Source: Luteitalea sp. (GTDB lineage Bacteria; Acidobacteriota; Vicinamibacteria; Vicinamibacterales; Vicinamibacteraceae). Taken from it: a stretch of 64,000 nucleotides of DNA. Below the pieces are notes generated by a model that saw only the letters and a program-made list of their open reading frames with translations, ran no database searches and was not told the origin of the DNA. Every line of letters begins with the position of its first letter. The stretch's first letter is position 1. The position numbers were made by a program, and so were the translations under genes. Positions 51,480-59,408 of the stretch are shown here, piece after piece. The stretch lies in contig WHTZ01000016.1 of NCBI GenBank assembly GCA_009377495.1, positions 1 to 64,000 on the forward strand, given 5' to 3'.

Positions 51480-52529
51480 ATGATGCAAACACAGCCTGCG
51501 GTTGTCCACTATGCCCTCGAGCCGCTCGCCGTCGAGCTGCGTGAGGTGCCGATGCCGCCGATTCGTGACGAGGACGTGCTGCTCGAGGTGGGCGCGGCGT
51601 CGGTGTGTGGCTCAGACGTGCATCAGGCGTGGTGTACCCATACCTGGCCGGTCGCGACGCCGGTCATCCTCGGCCACGAGTTTGCCGGCACGGTAGCGGC
51701 GCGGGGGCGCGCGGTGACGACGGTGCGCGAGGGCGACCGCGTCGTGAGCGAGACCGCGGCCGTGATTTGCGGTACGTGTCTGATGTGCCGCACGGGTCGC
51801 TACAACCTATGCCCGTCGCGCAAGGGGTTTGGCTACGGCGTGGATGGGGCAATGGCGCGCTTCGTCCGTGTGCCCGCACGCTGTCTGCACGCCGTGCCCG
51901 ACGATCTACCATTCGACCTGGCGTGCCTCGCTGAGCCGCATGCGGTGGCGTATCAGGCGATGTGCGTCAATGCCCACATCCGGCCCGGCGACACCGCGGT
52001 CATGTTGGGGCCTGGACCGATCGGCCTGTTGTGTGCACGCATGGCAGCGCTCTCCGGTGCGCATCCGCTCGTCGTCGCGGGCCGAACGGTGGACGCGCCC
52101 CGCCTCGAGACGGCGCGGGCGCTGGGCGCTACACACACCGTCAACGTAGATACCGAGCGGCTCGAGGACGTGGTGCGTGCGCTCGATCCGCTCGGGGCCG
52201 ATCTGGTGTGTGATGCAACCGGTGCCAGTCGGCCGCTCGACGTGGCGTTGTCACTGGTCAAGCCGGATGGGCAGATCGTCAAGGTGGGATGGTCGCCTGA
52301 ATCGGTCCCCGTCAATCTCAATCCGCTCGTGCAAAAGAACGTCCGGCTGCAGGGCTCCTTCAGTCACAACTATCCCGTCTGGGAGCGCGTTGTCGATCTC
52401 ATCGCCCATCGTCTCACGCAGCCCGAGCTGATCGTGGGCCTTCGCACCGGGCTCAGCGGCTGGCGCGACGCGTTCGACGCGATGCATGATGGCTCCGTCA
52501 TCAAATCCGTCTTGATCCCGTCGCTGTAG
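51480..52529 (+). CDS. Zinc-dependent medium-chain alcohol dehydrogenase (polyol/threonine DH-like)
   Basis: The 349-aa protein has the MDR signatures: catalytic zinc ligands in VCGSDVHQAW and GHEFAGTVAARG, the structural zinc loop CGTCLMCRTGRYNLC, and a Rossmann motif VMLGPGPIGLLCARMAALSG. Family members oxidise sorbitol, threonine or sugar alcohols with NAD(P). It starts 19 bp after the HUMPS-type gene and probably acts in the same catabolic pathway. Confidence 0.92.
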   Translation: MMQTQPAVVHYALEPLAVELREVPMPPIRDEDVLLEVGAASVCGSDVHQAWCTHTWPVATPVILGHEFAGTVAARGRAVTTVREGDRVVSETAAVICGTCLMCRTGRYNLCPSRKGFGYGVDGAMARFVRVPARCLHAVPDDLPFDLACLAEPHAVAYQAMCVNAHIRPGDTAVMLGPGPIGLLCARMAALSGAHPLVVAGRTVDAPRLETARALGATHTVNVDTERLEDVVRALDPLGADLVCDATGASRPLDVALSLVKPDGQIVKVGWSPESVPVNLNPLVQKNVRLQGSFSHNYPVWERVVDLIAHRLTQPELIVGLRTGLSGWRDAFDAMHDGSVIKSVLIPSL

Positions 52530-52538
52530 GAGACGACC

Positions 52539-53759
52539 TTACTGGGTGGTCGTTGCTGGTCTGACCGCTGAGCCCTCGACGACGTCAATCTGCAACATTG
52601 GATTGGTGGCAGGAATCTCCGTTGTCGGCAACCCAAGCTCGGTACGGACGATGTTGCAGCCCTGAGCAATCGCCGTGGCCTTGTAGAATGCGATCTCGCG
52701 GTTGCAACCCTGGCGTCCGAAGCCGCAGTCACTCGATACGATCAATTGCTCCACGGGGACGTGCTTCAGCGCGCGCCGAATCTCGCCCGCGACGTCCTCG
52801 GCACGGTCGGCCTGCAAGGTGCGGTGACTGACAGTGCCGACGCAGATCTTCTTCCGGAGGTCGTCGCGAAATGGCGCAAGCAGCTCGAGGTCCTTCTGGT
52901 CGCGGTCTTTCATCTCGAGGGTCCACACGTCGCCGCGACACCGCTCGAGATAAATCTCGATGGAGTTGGCGTAGCTCGTGTCCTCCATTACCCGTTGCAT
53001 GTTGGGATTTCCCCAGCAGGTGTGAATCCACAGCTCCACATCGTCCAGGCCCTGCACCTCGCGATTGAAGGCCTCGATGAGGAATCGGACCTCGTCGTGA
53101 TCCTTGCCAAATGTGTTCGCCATGAAATGGAACGTGGGCTCTTCAATCTGGATCAGCCGGCAGCCCGCGTCGCGCAGCGCCAGCAGCTCCGTGTTCATGG
53201 CTTCCGCCATGTCCCAGATGACCTGGCGCTTGTCGCGGTACTTGGGCGTGTGAATGTCCAGGAAGAGCGCCATGACCTGTGAACAGCACGTGCCGAACCG
53301 AACCGGCTTCGCTGTCTTGCTCTGGGCGATGCGCCAGATCTTCGGGTACGCCAGGGGCCGGTGCTCGATGGTGTCCACGACATGCGGCCAGCGCCAGCCC
53401 GTGTAGATCTCGTTGAGGAGGGTGCCCGGCGGGTAGCGGAGCCAGGGTGCGCGCGTCTCGTCGGATTGCAGGTAGTCCCCCTCGAAGCCGGTCCACCGTT
53501 GTAACGGATAGTGATGCCAGGCGCGGCCCGCCATGTCCTCGTCACAGTGATAGTCGCCGTGCGTGAGCAGATCGAGGCCTGCCCGTTCCTGATCGCTGAT
53601 CACGACGGCGAGCGCGTCCTGAAACTTCTCGCGAAAGTGGACATCCATCATGCAGGTGTCGAGGGACTTGCCCCACGTGCTGACGTCGAACCAGCGCGGA
53701 CGCGGCCAAGAGCCTGTGACAGTGCTGGGCAAGATGAGATTTGCCGTGGCGGTGAACAT
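52539..53759 (-). CDS. Cobalamin-independent methionine synthase-like protein (MetE C-terminal domain family)
   Basis: The 406-aa protein resembles the C-terminal catalytic barrel of MetE. It has PSTVTGSWPRPRWF at the start, LLTHGDYHCDEDM, IEEPTFHF, the zinc-site sequence LWIHTCWGNPN, EMKDRDQKDLELLAPF and VSSDCGFGRQGCNREIAFYK. Single-domain proteins of this type transfer methyl groups from various donors or act in other thiol chemistry; they are not necessarily methionine synthases. It is convergent with the alcohol dehydrogenase (9 bp between the stops). Confidence 0.85.
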   Translation of the reverse strand: MFTATANLILPSTVTGSWPRPRWFDVSTWGKSLDTCMMDVHFREKFQDALAVVISDQERAGLDLLTHGDYHCDEDMAGRAWHHYPLQRWTGFEGDYLQSDETRAPWLRYPPGTLLNEIYTGWRWPHVVDTIEHRPLAYPKIWRIAQSKTAKPVRFGTCCSQVMALFLDIHTPKYRDKRQVIWDMAEAMNTELLALRDAGCRLIQIEEPTFHFMANTFGKDHDEVRFLIEAFNREVQGLDDVELWIHTCWGNPNMQRVMEDTSYANSIEIYLERCRGDVWTLEMKDRDQKDLELLAPFRDDLRKKICVGTVSHRTLQADRAEDVAGEIRRALKHVPVEQLIVSSDCGFGRQGCNREIAFYKATAIAQGCNIVRTELGLPTTEIPATNPMLQIDVVEGSAVRPATTTQ

Positions 53760-53960
53760 GAAGCGCCTCCTGCGTCAATACAACTGTGCCTGGGGATTGA
53801 CATCATATGCCGGCTGATGCCGTACAGACACCGCCCGGGCGAATGAGTCACTCGTTCCACTTACTGGCCGGCGTTGATGGTCTCTCCGCTCTGTCGACGC
53901 CAGTGTACTATCCTCGTACTATCCTCTGTCGGGTCCGTTCATGGGTCTCCGTAGGATGTC

Positions 53961-54881
53961 ATGATCCGTCAGCCGGTTGTTCAGGTTTCCGGTATTCGCA
54001 AGCTCTACGGCGCAACCGTTGCCGTAGACGAGGTGTCGTTCGACGTTCAAGAAGGTGAGATCTTTGGCCTCATCGGGCCCAACGGTGCCGGCAAGACCAC
54101 CACCATGGAGTGCGTCGAGGGACTGCGCGTGCCAGACCGCGGAACTATCTCGGTTCTGGCGCTCGATCCTGTCCGCGACGCCCGCAGGCTGCAGAACCGG
54201 ATCGGTGTGCAGCTTCAAGAAGCGCAGCTCCAGAAGCGGGTCAAGGTGTGGGAGGCGGTCGATCTCTGGGCCTCCTTGTACCCAAAGACGGTGAACGGCG
54301 ATCGGTTACTGGAGCAGCTCGGTCTTGCCGACAAACGGGACGCCTGGTTCATGACGCTCTCGGGCGGCCAGAAGCAGCGGCTGTTCATCGCCCTTGCGCT
54401 CATCAATGATCCCGAGGTGGTGTTTCTCGACGAGCTGACCACTGGGCTCGACCCGCAGGCGAGGCGAGCGATCTGGGACCTGGTGCGTGGCATCCGCGCG
54501 CGCGGTAAGACGGTCTGCTTGACGACGCACCTCATGGAGGAGGCGGAGCGGTTGTGCGACCGAGTAGCGATCATCGAGCACGGTCGGATCATCGATATCG
54601 ACACACCGGGAAGGCTCGTCGGTCGGCACTGCCCCGAGCGAACGGTGGTTCTGACCACAGACGATCGGACTGCCGAGGGGCGCTTTCGAACGATCCCGCT
54701 CGTTGACGCGGTGAGCCGCCGCGACTCTCGGTACACGATCCGCGGCCGGGGAGAGGGGATGGTCACCCAAGTCATCGATTGCTTGTCCGAGCACCGGATC
54801 AGGGTTACCGACTTCCGGACGGTGCTCCCGAACCTCGAGGACGTCTTTCTCAAGCTGACCGGTCACTCGATTCGCGACTAG
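53961..54881 (+). CDS. ABC transporter ATP-binding protein (ABC-2 exporter)
   Basis: The 306-aa ATPase has Walker A IGPNGAGKTTTMECVEG (about residue 38), Q-loop region IGVQLQEAQL, signature LSGGQKQRLFIALALI, Walker B VVFLDELTTGLDPQARR and the switch His in CLTTHLMEEAERLCDRV. A C-terminal about 80-residue extension follows. It belongs to the DrrA/CcmA-like multidrug or lipid exporter group. The permease gene follows after 17 bp on the same strand. Confidence 0.95.
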   Translation: MIRQPVVQVSGIRKLYGATVAVDEVSFDVQEGEIFGLIGPNGAGKTTTMECVEGLRVPDRGTISVLALDPVRDARRLQNRIGVQLQEAQLQKRVKVWEAVDLWASLYPKTVNGDRLLEQLGLADKRDAWFMTLSGGQKQRLFIALALINDPEVVFLDELTTGLDPQARRAIWDLVRGIRARGKTVCLTTHLMEEAERLCDRVAIIEHGRIIDIDTPGRLVGRHCPERTVVLTTDDRTAEGRFRTIPLVDAVSRRDSRYTIRGRGEGMVTQVIDCLSEHRIRVTDFRTVLPNLEDVFLKLTGHSIRD

Positions 54882-54898
54882 GCCCGGCTGGACTCATC

Positions 54899-55648
54899 AT
54901 GCTGCGTGGACTCGGGAAACTGACCTGGCTCGAGATCAAGATCTTCCTCCGGGAGCCGCTGGGTGTCGTTGGTGCGATCGGCATGCCGGTGCTGGTCTTC
55001 GTGGTGCTCGGCCGCCTGCTCGGTCGACGCGCCGCGGCGCGCTCTCCGGACGTCGCCAGTGGCGTGAGCGTCGACGTGGCCGTGTTTGCGACGATTCTCA
55101 TCGCGCTTGCTGCGGTGCTGTCGTTGATCACGATTATCTCGATCTACCGCGAGGGCGGCATCCTCAAGCGACTCCGCGCCACGCCGCTGCGGCCTGAGAC
55201 CATCCTCACCGCGCACGTGGTGGTGAAGCTGGTGTTCACCGCGGCCACATTGGCGTTGATGATCGTCGTCGGCGCGCGGTATTACCCGATGGCTCTCGAC
55301 GTTCGAGTGGTCAGCTTTTCGCTTGCGCTGCTCTTGAGCACGACCAGCATCCTCTCAACAGGTTTCCTGATCGCCAGCATCGTTCCGACGGCGCGCTTCG
55401 CGCAGCCGATGGCGAGCCTCATCCTGTACCCGATGATCGCCATCTCGGGACTCTTCGTGCCCGTCGAATCCCTACCGACCGCGCTGCAGACGGTCGCGCG
55501 CCTCGTGCCGCTCACCTACGCGGTGTCGCTGCTCAAGGGGATCTGGAACGGCAGCGCGTGGTCGGCGCACCTACTCGATATCGCGGCACTGATATTGGTA
55601 TTCGTCGTGTGCACGGCGCTGTCAGCGAAACTGTTTCGATGGGAGTAA
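54899..55648 (+). CDS. ABC-2 type transporter permease
   Basis: ATG 54899 gives 249 aa; the longer frame from 54779 overlaps the ATPase gene and is not needed. The protein has about six membrane helices, including LGVVGAIGMPVLVFVVLGRLLG, VFATILIALAAVLSLITIISI with REGGILKRLRATPLRPETIL and SLILYPMIAISGLFVPVESLPTALQTVARLVPLTYAVSLLKGIWNG, which is typical of ABC2_membrane. It forms an exporter with the preceding ATPase; substrate unknown. Its 3' end is convergent with a damaged DUF222 gene. Confidence 0.93.
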   Translation: MLRGLGKLTWLEIKIFLREPLGVVGAIGMPVLVFVVLGRLLGRRAAARSPDVASGVSVDVAVFATILIALAAVLSLITIISIYREGGILKRLRATPLRPETILTAHVVVKLVFTAATLALMIVVGARYYPMALDVRVVSFSLALLLSTTSILSTGFLIASIVPTARFAQPMASLILYPMIAISGLFVPVESLPTALQTVARLVPLTYAVSLLKGIWNGSAWSAHLLDIAALILVFVVCTALSAKLFRWE

Positions 55649-55678
55649 CATCCGTTCGGTCACTCGACTTCCTTCTGC

Positions 55679-56288
55679 TCATGCAGCCGGCCGCGCGGGC
55701 TCCGGCGTGGTGGCGCGCTTCGCGATACGGCGAGCCGGTATCCCTGATCCCACACACACGGCGCGTCGACCGATCACGCCGCTGAGGCCTGACGACGTCG
55801 ACGAGCCGGTCACGGCGCGCGTGGTGCAAGACGCGTCCGGTCCGGCGTAGGAGGCTGCGCGACGACGAGCGGTCGCACACGGCGTACCGGACTCGTTCCA
55901 GCAGCTCGACGTCACGCTTGCGACCATGCTGCGCTTCCGCCAAGAGCGCCGCGTGGTTCTCGTCGGTCAGGTGCGGTGCGAGGAGCCGAATCGTGGTGAG
56001 CGTGACCGCCCCCGCGGCGAGCTGCGTGAGGATCGCCGGGAAGCGGCGGGCGGCCCGCGCGACTTCTATCCGGTCGTACGCGGCGTGCTCCGAGAGACGC
56101 AACATCTGCGTGCAGTACGTGAAGAGCGAGGCACAGCCTTCGGCCAGATAGAGGCGCCGGGCATCGAGCGCGGCGAGGGAGGCGATGAGGCGCGCGGTCG
56201 CATCGCGTTCGCAGGCAGCGAGGCGGGTCACCTCGCGGAGCAGATCCTGATCGGAGAGGTGATCGAACGAGGGAAGCGGCGTCGTCAT
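55679..56288 (-). pseudogene. DUF222/HNH endonuclease-type protein, N-terminal part with decayed remainder
   Basis: ATG 56288 starts MTTPLPSFDHLSDQDLLREV followed by RLAACERDATARLIASLAAL, LYLAEGCASLFTYCTQMLRL and LTTIRLLAPHLTDENHAALL, the conserved N-terminal helical region of acidobacterial HNH/DUF222 proteins. After RKRDVELLERVR the frame loses family character and continues as arginine-rich sequence over the convergent permease gene. The C-terminal HNH motif is absent. It is a truncated gene. Confidence 0.7.
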
Positions 56289-56670
56289 ATCTCATTATAC
56301 GGACGCGATTTTCGAGTCTCAGAACACGCCCGTCGCGCACGAACCCGACGGGATCCACGTCGGATGTCGCCCGCACGCTTGCAAGCGGCTGGTACGCCCG
56401 GCTGACGCCTGCAGCCCTGCATCCTCACGCGATCGGGCACAGACCAGCGCCAACACCCTGGAAACATGTCAAGACTTTTTTGGGCCGGATCAGACGAATC
56501 GCGACGTGTGCCACCGGGCCCGCGTACGCGCAGGCAACGGCCTCAGCCCCTGGTGAAGCTCGACACCCTACCGCTGCCGGCCGTCTGAAGAAGGCAACCA
56601 TACGTCACTTTCGTTCCGAAATGCAGTACTAAGCTTGACGTATTCTTGCCATCAAAGGCACCATCATGAC
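56289..56670. other. Intergenic region between DUF222 remnant and antitoxin
   Basis: No gene was recognised. The left border carries AT-rich CATATCTCATTATACGG, a plausible promoter for the DUF222 remnant. The right border (TTGACGTATTCTTGCCATC near 56635) is a plausible -35 region for the antitoxin gene. Confidence 0.4.
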
Positions 56671-56910
56671 ATGGCGCGTCGAAAAATCAGGACGCTTCTA
56701 GACGAACATCTCGTTCGCCGAGCGAAGCTGGAATCTGTGCTGCAGCAAAAGCAAGTGAGCGAGATTCTCGGCGAAGCGCTCGAGCGCTATCTGGCCGAAA
56801 CGGGAAGTCGACGCGCAACCACTAGCGTTGTCGCGGGGACTTGGGGGCTGCTGAAGGTCGGGCGGCAGGAGCTCGAACGGCTTATGACGGAGGAGGAGGG
56901 TTTTGTTTGA
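56671..56910 (+). CDS. Ribbon-helix-helix-type antitoxin
   Basis: ATG 56671 gives a 79-aa protein: MARRKIRTLLDEHLVRRAKLESVLQQKQVSEILGEALERYL, a basic strand and two helices as in ribbon-helix-helix antitoxins, then a linker and a C-terminal helix WGLLKVGRQELERLMTEEEG. Its stop codon overlaps the ATG of a PIN toxin stub. It probably once neutralised that toxin and may still regulate its own promoter. Confidence 0.75.
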   Translation: MARRKIRTLLDEHLVRRAKLESVLQQKQVSEILGEALERYLAETGSRRATTSVVAGTWGLLKVGRQELERLMTEEEGFV

Positions 56911-56975
56911 TGCTTGATGATGTCCCACCGGCGGCACGCCTGTTTCTTGACTCCACGATTGTCGTTTGCTCATGA
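56910..56975 (+). pseudogene. PIN toxin stub (first strand only)
   Basis: ATG 56910, overlapping the antitoxin stop by one base, reads MLDDVPPAARLFLDSTIVVC-S and stops. LFLDSTIVV is the first beta strand of a PIN nuclease with its catalytic Asp. Nothing resembling the rest of the domain follows before the CBM9-type gene at 57038. Confidence 0.65.
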
Positions 56976-57037
56976 ACGACTATATCAGCCGAAGCGGTAG
57001 CGTGCATGGATACAGGATGTGTACGTACATCCGGTGA

Positions 57038-58177
57038 ATGGGCGCCCTGCGACACCGTTACCGATTCGAGCCTTCGCGAGTGAAGCACCCCGCACTTTCG
57101 ATCGTCCTCTTGCTGTTGGTCGCGTTCAGGCTTCAAGGTCAATCGAAGCCGGGCGCAGACTTCGAGACGCTGCCGTTCGCGCCGCGGCAGGCGATTTGCT
57201 ATCGCGCGCCCTCGCGCATGACCCTCGACGGCCAGCTCGACGAAGCGGCCTGGCGGGCGGCGCCATGGTCCGATCCCTTCGTCGATATCGAGGGCCACGG
57301 CCGTCCCCGCTTCCGCACACGTGCGAAGATGCTCTGGGACGATGAGCACTTCTACATCGCGGCGGAGCTGGAAGAGCCAGACATCTGGGGCACTCTCACC
57401 GAGCGCGACTCGGTCATTTTTCGCGACAACGACTTCGAGGTCTTCATCGACCCTGATGGCGAAACACATGCCTACTACGAGCTGGAGGTGAATGCGCTCG
57501 GTACCGTGTGGGATCTGATGCTGTTGCAGCCCTACCGCGATGGCGGTCCGCCGATCGACGCATGGGACATTCCAGGGCTCCGGGTTGGCATCGATCTGCG
57601 TGGCACGATCAATCGTCCCGGCGATCGTGACGAAGGCTGGGTCGTGGAGATGGCGATTCCATGGAAAGCCCTCCGCGAGGCGGCGCCGGGTCGCAGGCCG
57701 CCGCGCAACGGCGATCAGTGGCGCCTCAACTTCTCACGCGTCCAGTGGCGGACTGACGTCAAGAATGGCACCTACGTCAAGCGCTTGGATCCGAGCACCG
57801 GGAAGCCGCTGCCCGAGGACAATTGGGTCTGGAGCCCACAGGGGGCGATCAACATGCACATGCCCGAGCGGTGGGGTGTCGTGCAGTTCTCGGGCATGCA
57901 CGCCGGTCGGACCACCACGCCGTTCGTCGAAGATCCCAACGATCGCGTGAAGTGGGCGCTGCGGCGCCTGTACTATCGCCAGCGGCAGTTTCGCGCCGCA
58001 CACGGCCGGTACGCCGCCGATCTGTCGGCGCTCGACGTCGGCAGCATTCGCGTGGACGGGCTCGCGTTCCGGCCGTCGATGAAGGTGACGGATTCTCTGT
58101 ACGAGATCCGAGCGCGTGGTTTCGGCGGCGCGGTCGTGCACCTTCGCCAGGACGGCAAGGTCTGGTTGATACCGTGA
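57038..58177 (+). CDS. Secreted carbohydrate-binding family 9-like (CBM9/DOMON-fold) protein
   Basis: The 379-aa protein has a signal sequence (LSIVLLLLVAFRLQGQS), then a CBM9-like domain: MTLDGQLDEAAWRAAPWSDPFVDIEG, RAKMLWDDEHFYIAAELEEPDIWGTL, RDNDFEVFIDPDGETHAYYELEVNALGTVWDLML and WVVEMAIPWKAL. A C-terminal about 100-residue part (VKWALRRLYYRQRQFRAAHGRY) is less conserved. Related proteins are secreted by Acidobacteriota and Bacteroidota near glycan genes, and the CBM9 fold binds sugar chain ends. No enzyme is adjacent, so its target is unknown. Confidence 0.85.
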   Translation: MGALRHRYRFEPSRVKHPALSIVLLLLVAFRLQGQSKPGADFETLPFAPRQAICYRAPSRMTLDGQLDEAAWRAAPWSDPFVDIEGHGRPRFRTRAKMLWDDEHFYIAAELEEPDIWGTLTERDSVIFRDNDFEVFIDPDGETHAYYELEVNALGTVWDLMLLQPYRDGGPPIDAWDIPGLRVGIDLRGTINRPGDRDEGWVVEMAIPWKALREAAPGRRPPRNGDQWRLNFSRVQWRTDVKNGTYVKRLDPSTGKPLPEDNWVWSPQGAINMHMPERWGVVQFSGMHAGRTTTPFVEDPNDRVKWALRRLYYRQRQFRAAHGRYAADLSALDVGSIRVDGLAFRPSMKVTDSLYEIRARGFGGAVVHLRQDGKVWLIP

Positions 58178-58188
58178 GCGCAGGTCGG

Positions 58189-59037
58189 TCACGTGCGGCG
58201 AGCGAACAGCGCCTCCGCCTCACCGAACCCATAGAAGCTGCGCTCGATGGATGTCCAGGTTCCGGTGTCGCGAAGCTCTTTCGCGATGTCCCGCAGCGTG
58301 CCAAGCGTCGCCAACATCGCCATCTGACCGAGGCTGACGCGACGGGCGCCGGCCGCGAACAGCACCTCGGCCGCCGGCGCGCCAGGCAGGGCCATCAGAC
58401 TGATGGGGCCGTCGATCGCATCAACCAGCCGCCGCACCCCGTCAGGATCGACCAGCAGCGGGACGAACACAAGATCGGCGCCAGCCTCGAGGTAAGCCTG
58501 CCCTCGCACAACGGTCATCGCAATCCGCTCGTCGAGGTCCGCGCCGAGGCCCAGCAAGAACGTGTCGGTTCGCGCATTGATCACGAGAGGGATACCTCGC
58601 TGTTCGGCAGCCGATCGCGCCGCAGCGATCCGCCTTGCCTGATCTGCGACACTGAAGAGCGGCGCTTCGCCCATCCCGGCCGTGTTGTCTTCCAGGTTCA
58701 CGCCGACGGCGCCGACATCGAGCACCGCGTCGATGGTCTCGGCGACGTCCGCGGGCGCGGGGCCGTAACCCGCCTCGATATCGGCGGTGATCGGCCGCTC
58801 GCACGCGGCGACAACGGAAGCAATCTCGCGAACCATGGCCTCTCGTCCGATCCGCTGACCGTCACCGAGTCCGCGGGCGTAGGCGATTCCCGCGCTCGTC
58901 GTGCCAATGGCCGGGAAGCCGGCCTCTTCGAAGATGCGCGCGCTTGCGGCATCCCAGGCATTGGGCAGTAGCAAGCGACCGGCGAGGTTGAGATCGCGGA
59001 AGTGGGTGGCAAGCGATGCTTGATCGAATCGAGTCAT
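58189..59037 (-). CDS. Isocitrate lyase/PEP mutase family protein
   Basis: The 282-aa protein matches the PEP mutase/ICL barrel: LLLPNAWDAASARIFEEAGFPAIGTTSAGIAYARG, the metal-binding region ITADIEAGYGP, VGVNLEDNTAG, LVINARTDTFL and a C-terminal helical segment. The family includes oxaloacetate hydrolases, methylisocitrate lyases and phosphonomutases; the KKCG-type lyase motif is not present, so C-C or P-C chemistry cannot be assigned. It is convergent with the CBM9-type gene (11 bp). Confidence 0.9.
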   Translation of the reverse strand: MTRFDQASLATHFRDLNLAGRLLLPNAWDAASARIFEEAGFPAIGTTSAGIAYARGLGDGQRIGREAMVREIASVVAACERPITADIEAGYGPAPADVAETIDAVLDVGAVGVNLEDNTAGMGEAPLFSVADQARRIAAARSAAEQRGIPLVINARTDTFLLGLGADLDERIAMTVVRGQAYLEAGADLVFVPLLVDPDGVRRLVDAIDGPISLMALPGAPAAEVLFAAGARRVSLGQMAMLATLGTLRDIAKELRDTGTWTSIERSFYGFGEAEALFARRT

Positions 59038-59408
59038 GTCTCTCCTCGTGTGGGTATAAGGCGTGGGTCGCAGGGCGTGAAGCCCGTCTGCGACCGATCA
59101 TGTCTCGTGATGCTGACGTTTGCTGGCCGTTTTCGGACCTAGACATCTTCTAAGGCCGAAGTCTTGAGAGATGAAGCAAGTTTTCTGAAGGGCGGCCTTA
59201 GAAGCTGTCTTAGGCGCGGCCGCCGTCGGCGGCCGCGCATCTAGTAGCGAAGATCCGCCCCACCGTGGTTCGCCTTAGGCTCGGCGGTTTGAGGCGGAGC
59301 TTCGCTACGAGTCCCTCGTCGCACGCGGCGCGATGACACGAGTCGACGGAGAATGACCGTGTCCGAAAACCGCTAGACTTTGGGGGCACGGCGGCGCAAC
59401 GATCGGTC
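59038..59408. other. Intergenic region between PEP mutase-family and Ada/AlkA genes
   Basis: The genes are divergent, so both promoters must lie here. Most of it is occupied by a series of three inverted repeats (59147-59308) described separately. No gene was recognised. Confidence 0.5.
59147..59308. repeat. Three consecutive inverted repeats (extragenic palindromic block)
   Basis: CTTCTAAGGCCG (59147-59158) pairs exactly with 59193-59204. GCGCGGCCGCC (59214-59224) pairs exactly with 59228-59238 over a 3-nt loop. The 16 bases GTAGCGAAGATCCGCC (59244-59259) pair with 59293-59308 with one mismatch. All are in non-coding DNA, and no spacers of array type occur. Confidence 0.7.

Noticed and set aside
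55533-55678. Extension of the DUF222 frame over the end of the ABC permease gene
   Set aside because: The extended part is arginine-rich and lies antisense to the well-conserved permease C-terminus. The feature was limited to 55679-56288.
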